Positions 1-9,947 of a stretch of DNA of 14,313 nt are shown piece by piece. Position 1 is the stretch's first letter; each line of letters opens with the position of its first letter. The stretch is from Chloroflexota bacterium (GTDB lineage Bacteria > Chloroflexota > Dehalococcoidia > JAUQQI01), in assembly GCA_030549955.1 (NCBI GenBank), contig JAUQQI010000066.1:1-14313 (forward strand), given 5' to 3'. The notes beneath the pieces are model-generated. The model was not told the DNA's origin. It made no database searches and worked only from the letters and a program-made list of their open reading frames with translations. A program made the translations under genes and the position numbers.

Positions 1-23
1 CAAGATGCCCGCCCTTTGCGACC

Positions 24-1238
24 ATGAATTTGCACGAGCATCAGGCGAAAGAACTCCTGGCCCGGCGCGGCGTGGCCGTCCCGCCCGGCGGCCCCGCGTT
101 CACGCCCGAAGAAGCCCGCACCGCGGCGGAAAAACTCCTCGCCGCCGGCCACGCGCGGGTGGTGGTCAAGTCCCAGATCCACGCCGGCGGACGCGGCAAG
201 GGCACCTTCACCAGCGGGCTGCAGGGCGGGGTGCAGGTCTGCGCCAGCGCGGACGAGGTGTTTGCCCGCGCCCGGGCCATGCTCGGCCAGACGCTGGTCA
301 CGCGCCAGACCGGCCCGGCGGGGCGGGTGGTGCGCCGGCTCCTGATCGAGGCGGGTGCCCGGATCGAGCGCGAGCTGTACTGCGCGGTGTTGCTGGACCG
401 GGCGGCCGGCCGGCCGGTGGTCATGGCCAGCGCCGCCGGGGGCATGGACATCGAGGAAGTGGCCGCGCGCACGCCGGAGAAAATCGTGCGCGAGTCCGTG
501 GATCCGGCGCTGGGGTTGATGCCCTACCAGGCCCGCAAGCTGGCCGCGGCGCTGGACCTGCGCGGGGAACTGCTGGGCGCGGCGGCCAAAATCTTCCTGG
601 GCGCCTACCGCACCTGGTGGGAGTGCGACGCCTCGCTGGTCGAAATCAATCCGCTGGGCGTGGTGACCGGGCCGGACGGCAAGCCCACGCTGCTGGCACT
701 CGATGCCAAGATCAGCCTCGACGACAACGGCCTGTTCCGGCACCCGGAACTGCAGGCGCTGCGCGACCCGGGTGAGGACGCGCCCCTCGAGGTCGAGGCC
801 GCCCGGCACGGACTGAACTACATCAAGCTGGACGGCGACATTGCCTGTCTGGTCAACGGCGCCGGCCTGGCCATGGCCACGATGGACATCATCAAGCACC
901 ACGGCGGCGAGCCGGCCAATTTCCTGGACGTGGGCGGTGGCGCCAGTGTCGAGCAGGTTACCGCCGCCTTTCGCATCATCATGAAGGACCCGGCTGTGAA
1001 GGCGATCCTGGTCAACATCTTCGGCGGCATCATGGATTGCGACGTCATTGCCCGGGGCATCGTGGCCGCGGCCCGGAGTGTCGGGGTCGGAGTCCCCATG
1101 GTGATACGCCTGGTCGGAACCAACGCCGAGGAGGGCCACCGGATCCTGCAGGAATCGGGCCTGCCCATCACGGTGGCCGCCGATATGGCAGACGCGGCCG
1201 CCCTCGCGGTGAAACTCGGAAAGGAGGCCACCCGGTGA
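24..1238 (+). CDS. sucC: Succinyl-CoA ligase (ADP/GDP-forming), beta subunit
   Basis: SucC is the nucleotide-binding subunit of succinyl-CoA ligase, which makes ATP or GTP from succinyl-CoA in the TCA cycle as a complex with SucD in the cytoplasm. The 404-residue product is slightly longer than the usual ~390. It opens with the family start [12 protein letters not shown]. The ATP-grasp region includes [12 protein letters not shown] (about 49-60) and the metal-binding EINPLG near 207-212. The C-terminal CoA-ligase domain follows, with [12 protein letters not shown] (277-288), LDVGGGAS (301-308) and [10 protein letters not shown] (331-340). The ATG at 24 matches the family N-terminus. Only 23 nt lie upstream and no Shine-Dalgarno sequence is visible in them. 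The stop overlaps the sucD start by 4 nt. Codon use in the first two-thirds is unlike the rest of the window: no ATT or GTT codons and many CGC, GCG and GTG. Identification is secure. Confidence 0.97.
   Translation: MNLHEHQAKELLARRGVAVPPGGPAFTPEEARTAAEKLLAAGHARVVVKSQIHAGGRGKGTFTSGLQGGVQVCASADEVFARARAMLGQTLVTRQTGPAGRVVRRLLIEAGARIERELYCAVLLDRAAGRPVVMASAAGGMDIEEVAARTPEKIVRESVDPALGLMPYQARKLAAALDLRGELLGAAAKIFLGAYRTWWECDASLVEINPLGVVTGPDGKPTLLALDAKISLDDNGLFRHPELQALRDPGEDAPLEVEAARHGLNYIKLDGDIACLVNGAGLAMATMDIIKHHGGEPANFLDVGGGASVEQVTAAFRIIMKDPAVKAILVNIFGGIMDCDVIARGIVAAARSVGVGVPMVIRLVGTNAEEGHRILQESGLPITVAADMADAAALAVKLGKEATR
1221..1227 (+). promoter_or_regulatory. Shine-Dalgarno site fixing the sucD start
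   Basis: AAGGAGG lies inside the last codons of sucC, seven bases before the GTG at 1235. It identifies that GTG as the sucD start rather than the more upstream in-frame ATG, which would add about 66 residues unlike any SucD. Confidence 0.85.
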
Positions 1239-2119
1239 GCATACTGGTCGGCGCCAATACCCGGCTCCTCATTCAGGGCATTACCGGGCGGGAGGGGAGC
1301 TTTCACGCCCGCCAGTGCCGGGACTACGGCACCAGGGTCGTCGCCGGGGTTACCCCCGGCAAGGGCGGGATGGACGTTGACGGCATTCCGGTTTTCAACA
1401 CCGTCCGGGAGGCAGTGGAGGCGACCGGTGCGGACGCGAGCCTCGTCTTTGTCCCGGCCCCCTTCGCGGCCGACGCCATCCTCGAGGCGGCCGATGCCGG
1501 CCTGGAGCTGGTGGTTTGCATCACCGAAGGCATTCCGGTCCTGGACATGGTCCGCGTCAAGCGGTTTCTTGATGGCAGGCCGACCCGGCTCATCGGCCCG
1601 AACTGCCCCGGCGTAATCACCCCTGGCCAGGCGAAAGTCGGGATTATGCCGGCGGCCGTGTATGCCCCCGGACCGGTTGGCGTCGTCTCCCGGAGCGGAA
1701 CCCTGACCTACGAGGCGTCCGCCCAGCTTACGGCCCTGGGGATTGGCCAGTCGACCTGCGTCGGGATCGGCGGCGACCCGATTGTTGGCAGCGGTTACCT
1801 GGATATTCTGCCGATGTTCGAAGCCGACCCTGAAACCAAAATTGTCCTGCTCATTGGCGAAATTGGCGGAACGGCCGAAGAGGAGGCGGCTGAATATATA
1901 AAACGCCACATGACGAAGCCGGTCGTGGCCTTCATCGCCGGCCGGACCGCCCCACCGGGCCGCCGGATGGGTCACGCCGGCGCCATCATCAGCGGGGGGA
2001 CCGGTACTGCCGAGAGCAAGGTCCGGGCCCTGGAGGCCGCCGGTGTAACCGTCTGTCCGAGTCCGGCCGACATCGGCCGGACCGTCGCCGAGGTCGCCCG
2101 GCGCCACGGCCTGATCTGA
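1235..2119 (+). CDS. sucD: Succinyl-CoA ligase, alpha subunit
   Basis: SucD is the CoA-binding and catalytic subunit of succinyl-CoA ligase. It carries the histidine that is phosphorylated during the TCA-cycle reaction. With the GTG start at 1235 the product is 294 residues, the normal size. Visible features are the Rossmann CoA-binding start [10 protein letters not shown] (12-21), VTPGKGG (39-45), CITEGIP (95-101), GPNCPG (121-126), SRSGTLTYE (152-160) and the active-site loop [20 protein letters not shown] with His247. The start overlaps the sucC stop (GTGA), so the two genes are probably translationally coupled. Unlike the first part of sucC, this gene uses ATT, GTT and CGG freely, as do the genes after it. 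It runs convergently toward the universal stress gene, with 27 nt between the two stop codons. Confidence 0.97.
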   Translation: MSILVGANTRLLIQGITGREGSFHARQCRDYGTRVVAGVTPGKGGMDVDGIPVFNTVREAVEATGADASLVFVPAPFAADAILEAADAGLELVVCITEGIPVLDMVRVKRFLDGRPTRLIGPNCPGVITPGQAKVGIMPAAVYAPGPVGVVSRSGTLTYEASAQLTALGIGQSTCVGIGGDPIVGSGYLDILPMFEADPETKIVLLIGEIGGTAEEEAAEYIKRHMTKPVVAFIAGRTAPPGRRMGHAGAIISGGTGTAESKVRALEAAGVTVCPSPADIGRTVAEVARRHGLI

Positions 2120-2146
2120 GCGGGCGGGCACACCCGGACGGGGCAA

Positions 2147-3250
2147 TTACCCTGATTTCTGGGCGGCCGATTCCGTTCTCAGCTTCGAAAGGATGACCCT
2201 TATCTCGTCCCGGAGGGGATCTCCGGCCGGGTAAATATCAGCAAAGGACTTCAAGGCACTTTCAAGGATGGCCGCTTCCCGGGCCGTGAGTTCGACAGCC
2301 CGGGTGGGTCCGGGCTCCGTCGGGGCCACCAGGGTGGCCTCAGCCTTTTCCCGCTGGCGGCGGGCCACAAGTTCCGGCCGGACAACCAGAATCGGGAGCT
2401 CCGAGCGGCGCAAAAGACCAAGGGTCACGCTGCCGAAGAGCAGTTCAACAAGCCCCGTCCGCCCGTGGGTGGACATCGCGATGAGGTCGGCGTCAACCCG
2501 GCGGGCAACCTCGAGCAGCCGGTCGACGATGGTAAAACCCACTTCCAGCTCGCTGGTGGCCTTGACGCCCTGAGACCTCAGTGTGGCGGCCAGCCGTTCC
2601 AGGTACACCATCGCGTCGTTGATCTGTTGCTCAACGGTTACCCGAACCGCGCCCGCCACTTCCGGCACCTCGAGCCAAACGACCTCGGTCAGAATCAGGC
2701 TTCCGTTCAGGAGCCGGGCCAGTTCGGCCGCCACCGGCACCGCGGCTTCGCCGAACTCCGACCCGTCAAGTGGCACCAGAATCCGGGGCGGCTTCGTCGC
2801 CGGCGAGAAGGGTCGCGGCCGCTGGGACGCCCTGACGGCAATGACGGGGACGGGACTGCGGGCAAGGACACCCTCCGTCACCGACCCGTAAATCCACCGG
2901 CCCAGGCCCGAGTGGCCGTGCGTCGACATGACGATGAGGTCGGCCCCCTTAAGCCGGGCCTGCTCGAGGAGGGCCCCGGACACGTCAGCTTCGCGAACCA
3001 CGACAGGCTCGACGTCGAGGCCGAGACCCCTGAGCTGACCGGCAATTTTCTCCAGGTAGGCTCCGGCTTCTGCCTGGAGCTGCGCTTCAATCTCCGGCCG
3101 CTGCCCGGGTGCCAGCACCGGTATCGGAGGCACAACCCGAACCAGAACAACGCCGGCCCCGGCTGCGGCCCCGACTTCCCGGGCGATGCCCAGGGCCTGT
3201 TCGGCAAGGTCGGACCCGTCCAGCGGAACGAGAATACGCTCTATTGCCAC
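2147..3250 (-). CDS. Tandem UspA-domain universal stress protein
   Basis: The product has 367 residues and two universal stress protein domains in tandem. The first (about 1-142) has ILVPLDGS (6-13) and STHGHSGLGRWIYGS, ending PVPVIAVR. The second (about 155-292) has ILVPLDGS (157-164) and STHGRTGLVELLFGS, ending LPILVVR. These match the ATP-binding UspA pattern G-x2-G-x9-G-S, except that the first glycine is serine in both repeats, a common variant. Both domains therefore probably bind nucleotide. A tail of about 75 residues (293-367), charged and probably helical, follows and I do not recognise it. The start is a GTG behind a GA-rich sequence (GAGGGGAGGG). It is the last gene of the minus-strand run, 55 nt after purS. 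The role is general stress or energy-status adaptation; the specific function is unknown. Confidence 0.93.
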   Translation of the reverse strand: MAIERILVPLDGSDLAEQALGIAREVGAAAGAGVVLVRVVPPIPVLAPGQRPEIEAQLQAEAGAYLEKIAGQLRGLGLDVEPVVVREADVSGALLEQARLKGADLIVMSTHGHSGLGRWIYGSVTEGVLARSPVPVIAVRASQRPRPFSPATKPPRILVPLDGSEFGEAAVPVAAELARLLNGSLILTEVVWLEVPEVAGAVRVTVEQQINDAMVYLERLAATLRSQGVKATSELEVGFTIVDRLLEVARRVDADLIAMSTHGRTGLVELLFGSVTLGLLRRSELPILVVRPELVARRQREKAEATLVAPTEPGPTRAVELTAREAAILESALKSFADIYPAGDPLRDEIRVILSKLRTESAAQKSG

Positions 3251-3305
3251 CGTTAACCCTCCCCTCGCGGTTTTAGGCTGACGGCCAAAGGCTGCCCGGC
3301 CCAGG

Positions 3306-5222
<1,917 letters not shown>

Positions 5223-5226
5223 GGCT

Positions 5227-6120
5227 CTAGACCCCCCGGGTGGCCAGCAGTTCCTGGGGCGCAAGCTGGCGCACGTCGATACCCCGCATCGGTTCGCCGA
5301 GCTCCTTCGAAATTTCGGCCAGAATCTTCGGGTCGTTGTAGTAGGTTACTGCCAAGACAATGGCCCGGGCCCGCTTGGCCGGGTTCTCGGACTTGAAGAT
5401 GCCGGACCCGACGAAAACCCCGTCCGCCCCAAGCTGCATCATCAGGGCGGCGTCGGCCGGAGTCGCAATGCCCCCGGCCGCAAAGTTCACCACCGGCAGC
5501 CGGCCGAGCCGCTTAACCTCCATAACCAGCTCCAGCGGCGCCCCGAGGTTCTTCGCCTCGGTCACCAGTTCGTCGTCCGGCATATTCTGGATGCGCCGGC
5601 AGGCGTCCATCACCGCCCGCATGTGGCGCACCGCCTCGACGACGTTACCGGTGCCGGCCTCGCCCTTGGTCCGGATCATGGCCGCGCCCTCGGCGATGCG
5701 GCGCAGGGCCTCGCCCAGGTCGCGGCAGCCGCAGACAAAGGGAACCTTGAAGTCGTGTTTCCAGATGTGGTGGTTTTCGTCGGCCGGGGTAAGAACTTCG
5801 GACTCGTCAATATAGTCGACGCCGAGGGCCTCAAGAATCTGGGCCTCAACGAAGTGGCCGATCCGGCACTTGGCCATCACCGGGATGCTGACGGCCTTCA
5901 TGATGGCCTCGATATGGGCCGGGTCAGCCATCCGGGCGACGCCTCCGGCCGCCCGGATATCGGCCGGCACCCGCTCCAGGGCCATCACCGCCACCGCCCC
6001 GGCCTCCTCGGCGATTTTCGCCTGCTCGGCAGTGACCACGTCCATGATCACCCCGCCTTTAAGCATCTGGGCAAGCCCAGCCTTTACCCGCCAGGTTCCC
6101 TTCAGAATCGATTCGGCCAT
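5227..6120 (-). CDS. pdxS: Pyridoxal 5'-phosphate synthase lyase subunit PdxS
   Basis: PdxS condenses ribose 5-phosphate, a triose phosphate (glyceraldehyde 3-phosphate) and ammonia from PdxT to form pyridoxal 5'-phosphate. It is a TIM barrel that assembles as a dodecamer with PdxT docked outside. The product has 297 residues, the usual length. It shows [17 protein letters not shown] with Asp27, [11 protein letters not shown] (47-55), the Schiff-base Lys84 in [22 protein letters not shown] (102-115), [18 protein letters not shown] (125-142), Lys152 in [10 protein letters not shown], and [12 protein letters not shown]. The ATG is preceded by AAGGAGGT about ten bases upstream, one of the best Shine-Dalgarno sites in the window. 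The TAG stop is followed after 4 nt by pdxT. A promoter-like sequence lies just upstream, so pdxST may be expressed separately from the membrane-protein genes. Confidence 0.97.
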   Translation of the reverse strand: MAESILKGTWRVKAGLAQMLKGGVIMDVVTAEQAKIAEEAGAVAVMALERVPADIRAAGGVARMADPAHIEAIMKAVSIPVMAKCRIGHFVEAQILEALGVDYIDESEVLTPADENHHIWKHDFKVPFVCGCRDLGEALRRIAEGAAMIRTKGEAGTGNVVEAVRHMRAVMDACRRIQNMPDDELVTEAKNLGAPLELVMEVKRLGRLPVVNFAAGGIATPADAALMMQLGADGVFVGSGIFKSENPAKRARAIVLAVTYYNDPKILAEISKELGEPMRGIDVRQLAPQELLATRGV

Positions 6121-6144
6121 GGTGCGTTCAACCTCCTTCGCCTA

Positions 6145-6173
6145 ATTGTAGCATGCTCAGGGCCGGAGTTTAA
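6145..6173 (-). promoter_or_regulatory. Candidate promoter for pdxS-pdxT-gap-purS-usp
   Basis: On the minus strand TTAAAC (6173-6168) is followed after 17 bases by TACAAT (6150-6145), with TG one base before the -10, making an extended -10. The -10 matches the consensus at five of six positions; the -35 is weak. Transcription would start near 6138, just before the pdxS ribosome-binding site. The sequence overlaps the 3' end of the membrane-protein gene. It is seen in sequence only. Confidence 0.4.
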
Positions 6174-8559
6174 AAATCCGGACCCGGTTCAGCTCGTAGA
6201 CGAGCTCGTAGGCCGGGCTCCGAAGGAGTTCGGCCGGGTCAAGGACCCGCCCGGTCGGATTGTTCACCCGGCCGCGGCGCTGACCAATGTAGACGTAATC
6301 GACCCCGGCCGCTTTCAGGGCGGCGATTACCTCCGGGTCCGTTGGGCCCTTTGCGAGCACCTGGGCCATAAGCCCGTTGACCCTTGAGACGTAACCGGGC
6401 TCAACCGGCCGCTCACTCACGTACGGCATCGGCGGCACCGACGCCTTCCGACCCCCGAGGAGGGGCACCCACCAGCCGGCATCAGCCCCAACCACAGTGG
6501 TGCCCCCGTAGGCGAAAAAGCCGTTGATCAGGAACCCCGATTCCGGCGGCGTATTTTCCCGAACCCACTCGAGGGCCTCGAGGTCTGAGAATGTGAGCAT
6601 GCTGTGGGCGACCGGGTCGGCCACCCCCAGCTGCCGGAAGGCCCCGGTCACGCCCAGCAGGGCTAAGAGCCCCAGCGTAAGCCCCACCCCAACCCCCGGG
6701 GGCCCCCGGCGGACCAAGCCGTCGATAACCCGGGAGCCGGCCCAGCCAATGACCAGCGCGGTCGGGATGTAAGCGGCGATGAAAAGGGTGAAGTTGCCGA
6801 TAAATCCGGCCCCAGGCAGGCCCAGCAGGTCCGGGTTTGTTGCCAGAAACGCAAGACCCGACCAGATGCCCAGCAGGAAAGTGCCCTCATTGCGCCGCAT
6901 CAGGCCCCACCCCAGGCTGAACGCCGCAAGCCCCCAGACCCAGTCTGGAAGGTAGTCGGTCAGCCGCCCCAGGGCATTGTACTCGACCTCAGCCGCAGTC
7001 CGGCTTGCCGGCGGCTTAAGATAGCCGGCCGCGACCTCAGGAAGCTCCCCGCCGATGACATTAAACCACCACGGCACGGTGAGGCCGACCGAAATCAGGC
7101 CGGCAATCCCAAGCCGGCGCAGGGGGCGGAGGGCGTCCCGACGGATAGCCGACCAGATCAGCAGGGCGGTCGCAAAGGCGGCGTAAAAAACCGCGACCCG
7201 GGAGTGGGTTAGCAGGAGTCCGGCCGCCAGCAGGGCGGTGGCGGCCGTAAGGCCCGCCGTCCGCCCCTTGGCCCGGACCAGGTCCAGGGACATGACCATG
7301 GCCGCCGGCAAGACCGCCTGTCCGGCCAGCTGCGTATACCGGCCCCACCGGACGTAGTACGCCGGGGACCAGAAGACCAGCCCGGCCAGGAGGACCGCCA
7401 CAACGCCGGCCCAGGCTGAACCGAACAGGCGGCGGGCCAGCGGGTAGAGGCCGAGGACGGCGAGGCCATTGACGAGCTGGCCCGCGACCAGTATCGCCTG
7501 GTCGGCCCGGGCCCCCGTAATCCAGCTTAAGGCCGCCGAAAAGGCGTGAAAGCCGAAGTGATAGGTCAGGGTTATCAGGTCGGCGTACGGTCGCCAGTCG
7601 CTTGAGAGGCCCCCGCTGGCCCGAATGAGCTCGGTGATGATGGCGTGGTGGACGCTGTCGCCCCACTGGGGTCCGGCCAGGCCCCGGATAACGAGCATCC
7701 GGATAAAAAAGACAAGCCCGGCAGTGGTCGCCAGCCCCAGGAGGGGGCTTAGGCCCCCAGCCGCCGGTGGTTCCGGTGCGGTTTCGGTCCGGCGGCCCCG
7801 GTAAAAGAGCCCGGCCAGGAGGAGAAGGCCGACGAGGTTAGAGCCGATTACAAGGGCCAGTCCCGGCGGCCAGCCGAGGACTCCGAAAAGAAGCAGCCCG
7901 ACCGGGTACCAGGCGAGGCCGGCCCCCGCCGCAAGCAGGATGTCGTCCGCAGCGACAGGGCCAGGTCCGCGGGCGAGTTTAACGATGGCCAGACCAGGAA
8001 CGAGCAGAATCAGGACTGACACCCCGACCCAGTAGACCGTCTCGAAGGCGGTTTCGACCAGCCCGACCACCAGGCCCGCCGGGGCGTAAACGAGGCGGAT
8101 GACCAGGTCGGCCGAGTCGTCCGGCTGACCGTCCCGGGTCAGGCCGCCGTCCAGCAAAACCCCGGCCGGGACGGCGGCAAGCTCGATTGTTCCCCACTCC
8201 ACGTCGACTCCGAGGTAATAAGACCCATTATGGGAGTCGGGTTGGGGCGAAGGGAGGCTGAGCCGGAGGAAGCCAGTGTCTTCGGGCCGGACCTCCATGG
8301 CCATCCGCGCCACCGGCTCGCCTGCCGGGTGCCAGCCCCGCCAGAGGCTGATGCCTACCCGGGCGGGGCTTACCGCCCGCAGGCCGACTTCAACGCCCAC
8401 AAGCCCGCCGTGGGCCGCAACGAAGGTCTGACCAGCGTGACCGCCGGCTTCGACCCGGACGGGCCGACCCCAGTCGACGGGCGGGTGGGCCGGGTCAACC
8501 CAGGCCCCGCCGATAACGGCATTCAGCAGGACGAAGATAAGGGCGAGAAAACCCTTCAC
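6157..8559 (-). CDS. Large multi-pass membrane protein, probable GT-C-fold glycosyltransferase
   Basis: The 800-residue protein starts at a GTG with a signal-anchor-like segment (3-19). An extracytoplasmic, probably beta-rich region (about 20-165) follows. It contains NGSYYLGVDVEWG and looks like a sugar-binding or jelly-roll module. About 12-14 hydrophobic helices lie between 171 and 642. A C-terminal soluble region (about 650-800) includes DLEALEWVRENTPPES (659-674) and a VDYVYIGQRRGR strand. The loop QWGDSVHH (298-305) just after an early helix resembles the acidic catalytic loop of GT-C glycosyltransferases. RWGRYTQLAG (404-413) and THSR (451-454) also look conserved. Such enzymes usually transfer sugars from lipid-linked donors outside the membrane; the substrate here is unknown. 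The gene starts 12 nt after the transporter stop, without a clear Shine-Dalgarno site, which suggests translational coupling. The family call is inference from topology and the loop motif. Confidence 0.7.
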   Translation of the reverse strand: MKGFLALIFVLLNAVIGGAWVDPAHPPVDWGRPVRVEAGGHAGQTFVAAHGGLVGVEVGLRAVSPARVGISLWRGWHPAGEPVARMAMEVRPEDTGFLRLSLPSPQPDSHNGSYYLGVDVEWGTIELAAVPAGVLLDGGLTRDGQPDDSADLVIRLVYAPAGLVVGLVETAFETVYWVGVSVLILLVPGLAIVKLARGPGPVAADDILLAAGAGLAWYPVGLLLFGVLGWPPGLALVIGSNLVGLLLLAGLFYRGRRTETAPEPPAAGGLSPLLGLATTAGLVFFIRMLVIRGLAGPQWGDSVHHAIITELIRASGGLSSDWRPYADLITLTYHFGFHAFSAALSWITGARADQAILVAGQLVNGLAVLGLYPLARRLFGSAWAGVVAVLLAGLVFWSPAYYVRWGRYTQLAGQAVLPAAMVMSLDLVRAKGRTAGLTAATALLAAGLLLTHSRVAVFYAAFATALLIWSAIRRDALRPLRRLGIAGLISVGLTVPWWFNVIGGELPEVAAGYLKPPASRTAAEVEYNALGRLTDYLPDWVWGLAAFSLGWGLMRRNEGTFLLGIWSGLAFLATNPDLLGLPGAGFIGNFTLFIAAYIPTALVIGWAGSRVIDGLVRRGPPGVGVGLTLGLLALLGVTGAFRQLGVADPVAHSMLTFSDLEALEWVRENTPPESGFLINGFFAYGGTTVVGADAGWWVPLLGGRKASVPPMPYVSERPVEPGYVSRVNGLMAQVLAKGPTDPEVIAALKAAGVDYVYIGQRRGRVNNPTGRVLDPAELLRSPAYELVYELNRVRIFKLRP

Positions 8560-8571
8560 TAACCGGAAATT

Positions 8572-9825
8572 TTACGCCGGCCTCCGGATTCCCGGCAGGC
8601 CCACCGCCACGGAGACCAGGATAACCGAGAGGCCCATCAGGGCGAAGGCCACGGGTGCCCCCCAGAACTGGGCGGCCGTTCCGGCCAGGAGGCTTCCGAG
8701 GGGCATCAGGCCCTGGTTGAGCATATAAAGGCTCATGACCCGACCCCGCATGTGGTCGGGACAGATCAGCTGTAGCAAAGTGTTGTTCGTCGACATGTAA
8801 GCAATCTGAAATCCGCCGACGAGGACCAGAACCAGGAGGGCAGGTCCCATCGACCGCATGACGGCCAGGGCAATGAGACTCAGGCCGAGACAGATGGCCG
8901 CAATATAAAGGATGGCCGGACGGCTCTGAAGCCGGGGCGACGAGGCGATAAGCAGGGTGCCGGCCACAGCCCCAACCCCAGGCGCGGACATGAGCAGCCC
9001 GAGCCCTTCCGGTCCGACCCCCAGGACGTCCGAGGCGTAGACCGGCATTATGCTGATGTAGGGCAGGGCCAGAACCGTCGGGATAAGGCCCATCAGCATC
9101 TGATTTCGAAGCTGGATGTGACTGAGAACAAGGCCGATCCCTTCTTTTAGGTCCCGAAATATCGAGCTCTGCCTGAGGCGGCCCTTTATCGGCGGCAGCC
9201 TTAGCTGGTAGGCCATCACCGAGACGCCGACGTAGGCGGCACTTTGAACAAAAAAGTTACCCGCCACCCCTACGAGGGCAATGAGGAGGCCGCCGAGTCC
9301 GGGCCCAACAACCCGGGTTATGTTGAAGCCGGCCGAGTTCAGCGCGATCGCATTGGCCAGGTCTTGCCGGGGAACCACCTCCGGGATGACCGATTGCCGC
9401 ACCGGCTGGTTGAACGACCAGGCAACCCCCGTGAGGAGGGTGAACAGGAAGACGTGCCAGATTTGCAGATAACCAAGGGCAATATCCAGGCCGAACAGAA
9501 AACTCCAGACGAGCAGGAAAACCTGGGTCCAGAACATCAGCCGGCGCCGGTCAACCCGGTCGGCCAGGACCCCAGCCAGGGGGCCGGTTAGCAAAAAAGG
9601 CACCGCCCGCAGGCCGTTTACAACGCCGAGCAGGGCGGCAGACCCGGTCAGCTCATAGACGAGCCAGCCAAGGGTCACCTGCTGAATCCACTGGCCGGCC
9701 GACGAAAAGAGCAGGCCGAACCAGAGGAGCCGAAAATTCCGATGCCGCAGCGAGCTGAAGGTTCTGAGGCTTAGCCGGGGCCGGGCTGCCGATGGGCCAA
9801 CCGCCGGCTGGTCGCTGACTTCCAT
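8572..9825 (-). CDS. MFS transporter, DHA3/EntS-like efflux family
   Basis: The 417-residue protein has about 12 hydrophobic helices after a short cytoplasmic N-terminus (about 1-30). The signature loop between helices 2 and 3 is GPLAGVLADRVDRRRL (81-96), the major facilitator motif A. The sequence SLRHRNFRLLWFGLLFSSAGQWIQQ (25-49) is typical of the drug or siderophore exporters grouped as MFS_3. The WSFNQPVRQSVIPEVVP-type segment, with NAIALNSAGFNITRVVGP following, also fits that group. It probably exports a small molecule by proton exchange; the substrate cannot be read from sequence. The ATG at 9825 lies only 8 nt from a predicted -10 box and has no properly spaced Shine-Dalgarno site, suggesting a leaderless start. 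It is the first gene of the minus-strand run. Confidence 0.9.
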   Translation of the reverse strand: MEVSDQPAVGPSAARPRLSLRTFSSLRHRNFRLLWFGLLFSSAGQWIQQVTLGWLVYELTGSAALLGVVNGLRAVPFLLTGPLAGVLADRVDRRRLMFWTQVFLLVWSFLFGLDIALGYLQIWHVFLFTLLTGVAWSFNQPVRQSVIPEVVPRQDLANAIALNSAGFNITRVVGPGLGGLLIALVGVAGNFFVQSAAYVGVSVMAYQLRLPPIKGRLRQSSIFRDLKEGIGLVLSHIQLRNQMLMGLIPTVLALPYISIMPVYASDVLGVGPEGLGLLMSAPGVGAVAGTLLIASSPRLQSRPAILYIAAICLGLSLIALAVMRSMGPALLVLVLVGGFQIAYMSTNNTLLQLICPDHMRGRVMSLYMLNQGLMPLGSLLAGTAAQFWGAPVAFALMGLSVILVSVAVGLPGIRRPA

Positions 9826-9833
9826 CCCCGGTT

Positions 9834-9863
9834 ATTTTAAGCCAGTCTTAACGTTAACGTCAA
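9834..9863 (-). promoter_or_regulatory. Sigma-70-type promoter of the MFS transporter gene
   Basis: On the minus strand TTGACG (9863-9858) is separated by 18 bases from TAAAAT (9839-9834). Each box matches the sigma-70/SigA consensus at five of six positions. Only eight bases lie between the -10 and the transporter ATG, so transcription would start at or within a couple of bases of the start codon. This fits the lack of a usable Shine-Dalgarno site there. It is the best promoter match I see in the window. Confidence 0.6.
9848..9857. promoter_or_regulatory. Perfect palindrome, candidate operator in the promoter spacer
   Basis: TTAACGTTAA is a perfect 10-bp inverted repeat placed between the -35 and -10 boxes of the transporter promoter, directly next to the -35. 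A dimeric repressor bound here would block RNA polymerase, an arrangement common for efflux genes. No regulator gene is present in the window. The site is short and could be chance. Confidence 0.35.
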
Positions 9864-9869
9864 AGTCAC

Positions 9870-9927
9870 AGGCTTCCGGTCTGCAGGCGGCCATTCTGTT
9901 CGGTTAAACTTCAGACAGGCTTACGGT
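9870..9927. repeat. Pair of 11-bp direct repeats in the divergent intergenic region
   Basis: AGGCTTCCGGT (9870-9880) and AGGCTTACGGT (9917-9927) differ at one base and start 47 bp apart. Both lie between the transporter promoter and the start of the broken secreted-protein gene. They could be activator or repressor half-sites, or may be chance in a short region. Confidence 0.3.
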
Positions 9928-9947
9928 AAGGGGACTGTTTTCAAGCA

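Noticed and set aside
2125..2136. Small hairpin CGGG-CACA-CCCG between sucD and the universal stress gene, as a terminator
   Set aside because: The stem is only four base pairs and no T-run follows on either strand.
818..2146. Long minus-strand open frame of 442 codons opposite sucC and sucD
   Set aside because: It lies antisense to two clearly conserved enzymes, has a low-complexity Arg/Gly/Pro-rich translation with no recognisable domain, and is expected from GC-rich codon use.
2465..3256. Plus-strand open frame of 263 codons opposite the universal stress protein gene
   Set aside because: The minus strand has clear UspA motifs throughout, and the plus translation resembles no family.
5223..5264. 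Upstream ATG start for pdxT
   Set aside because: It would overlap pdxS and add 14 residues not found in PdxT proteins. The GTG at 5222 matches the family N-terminus.
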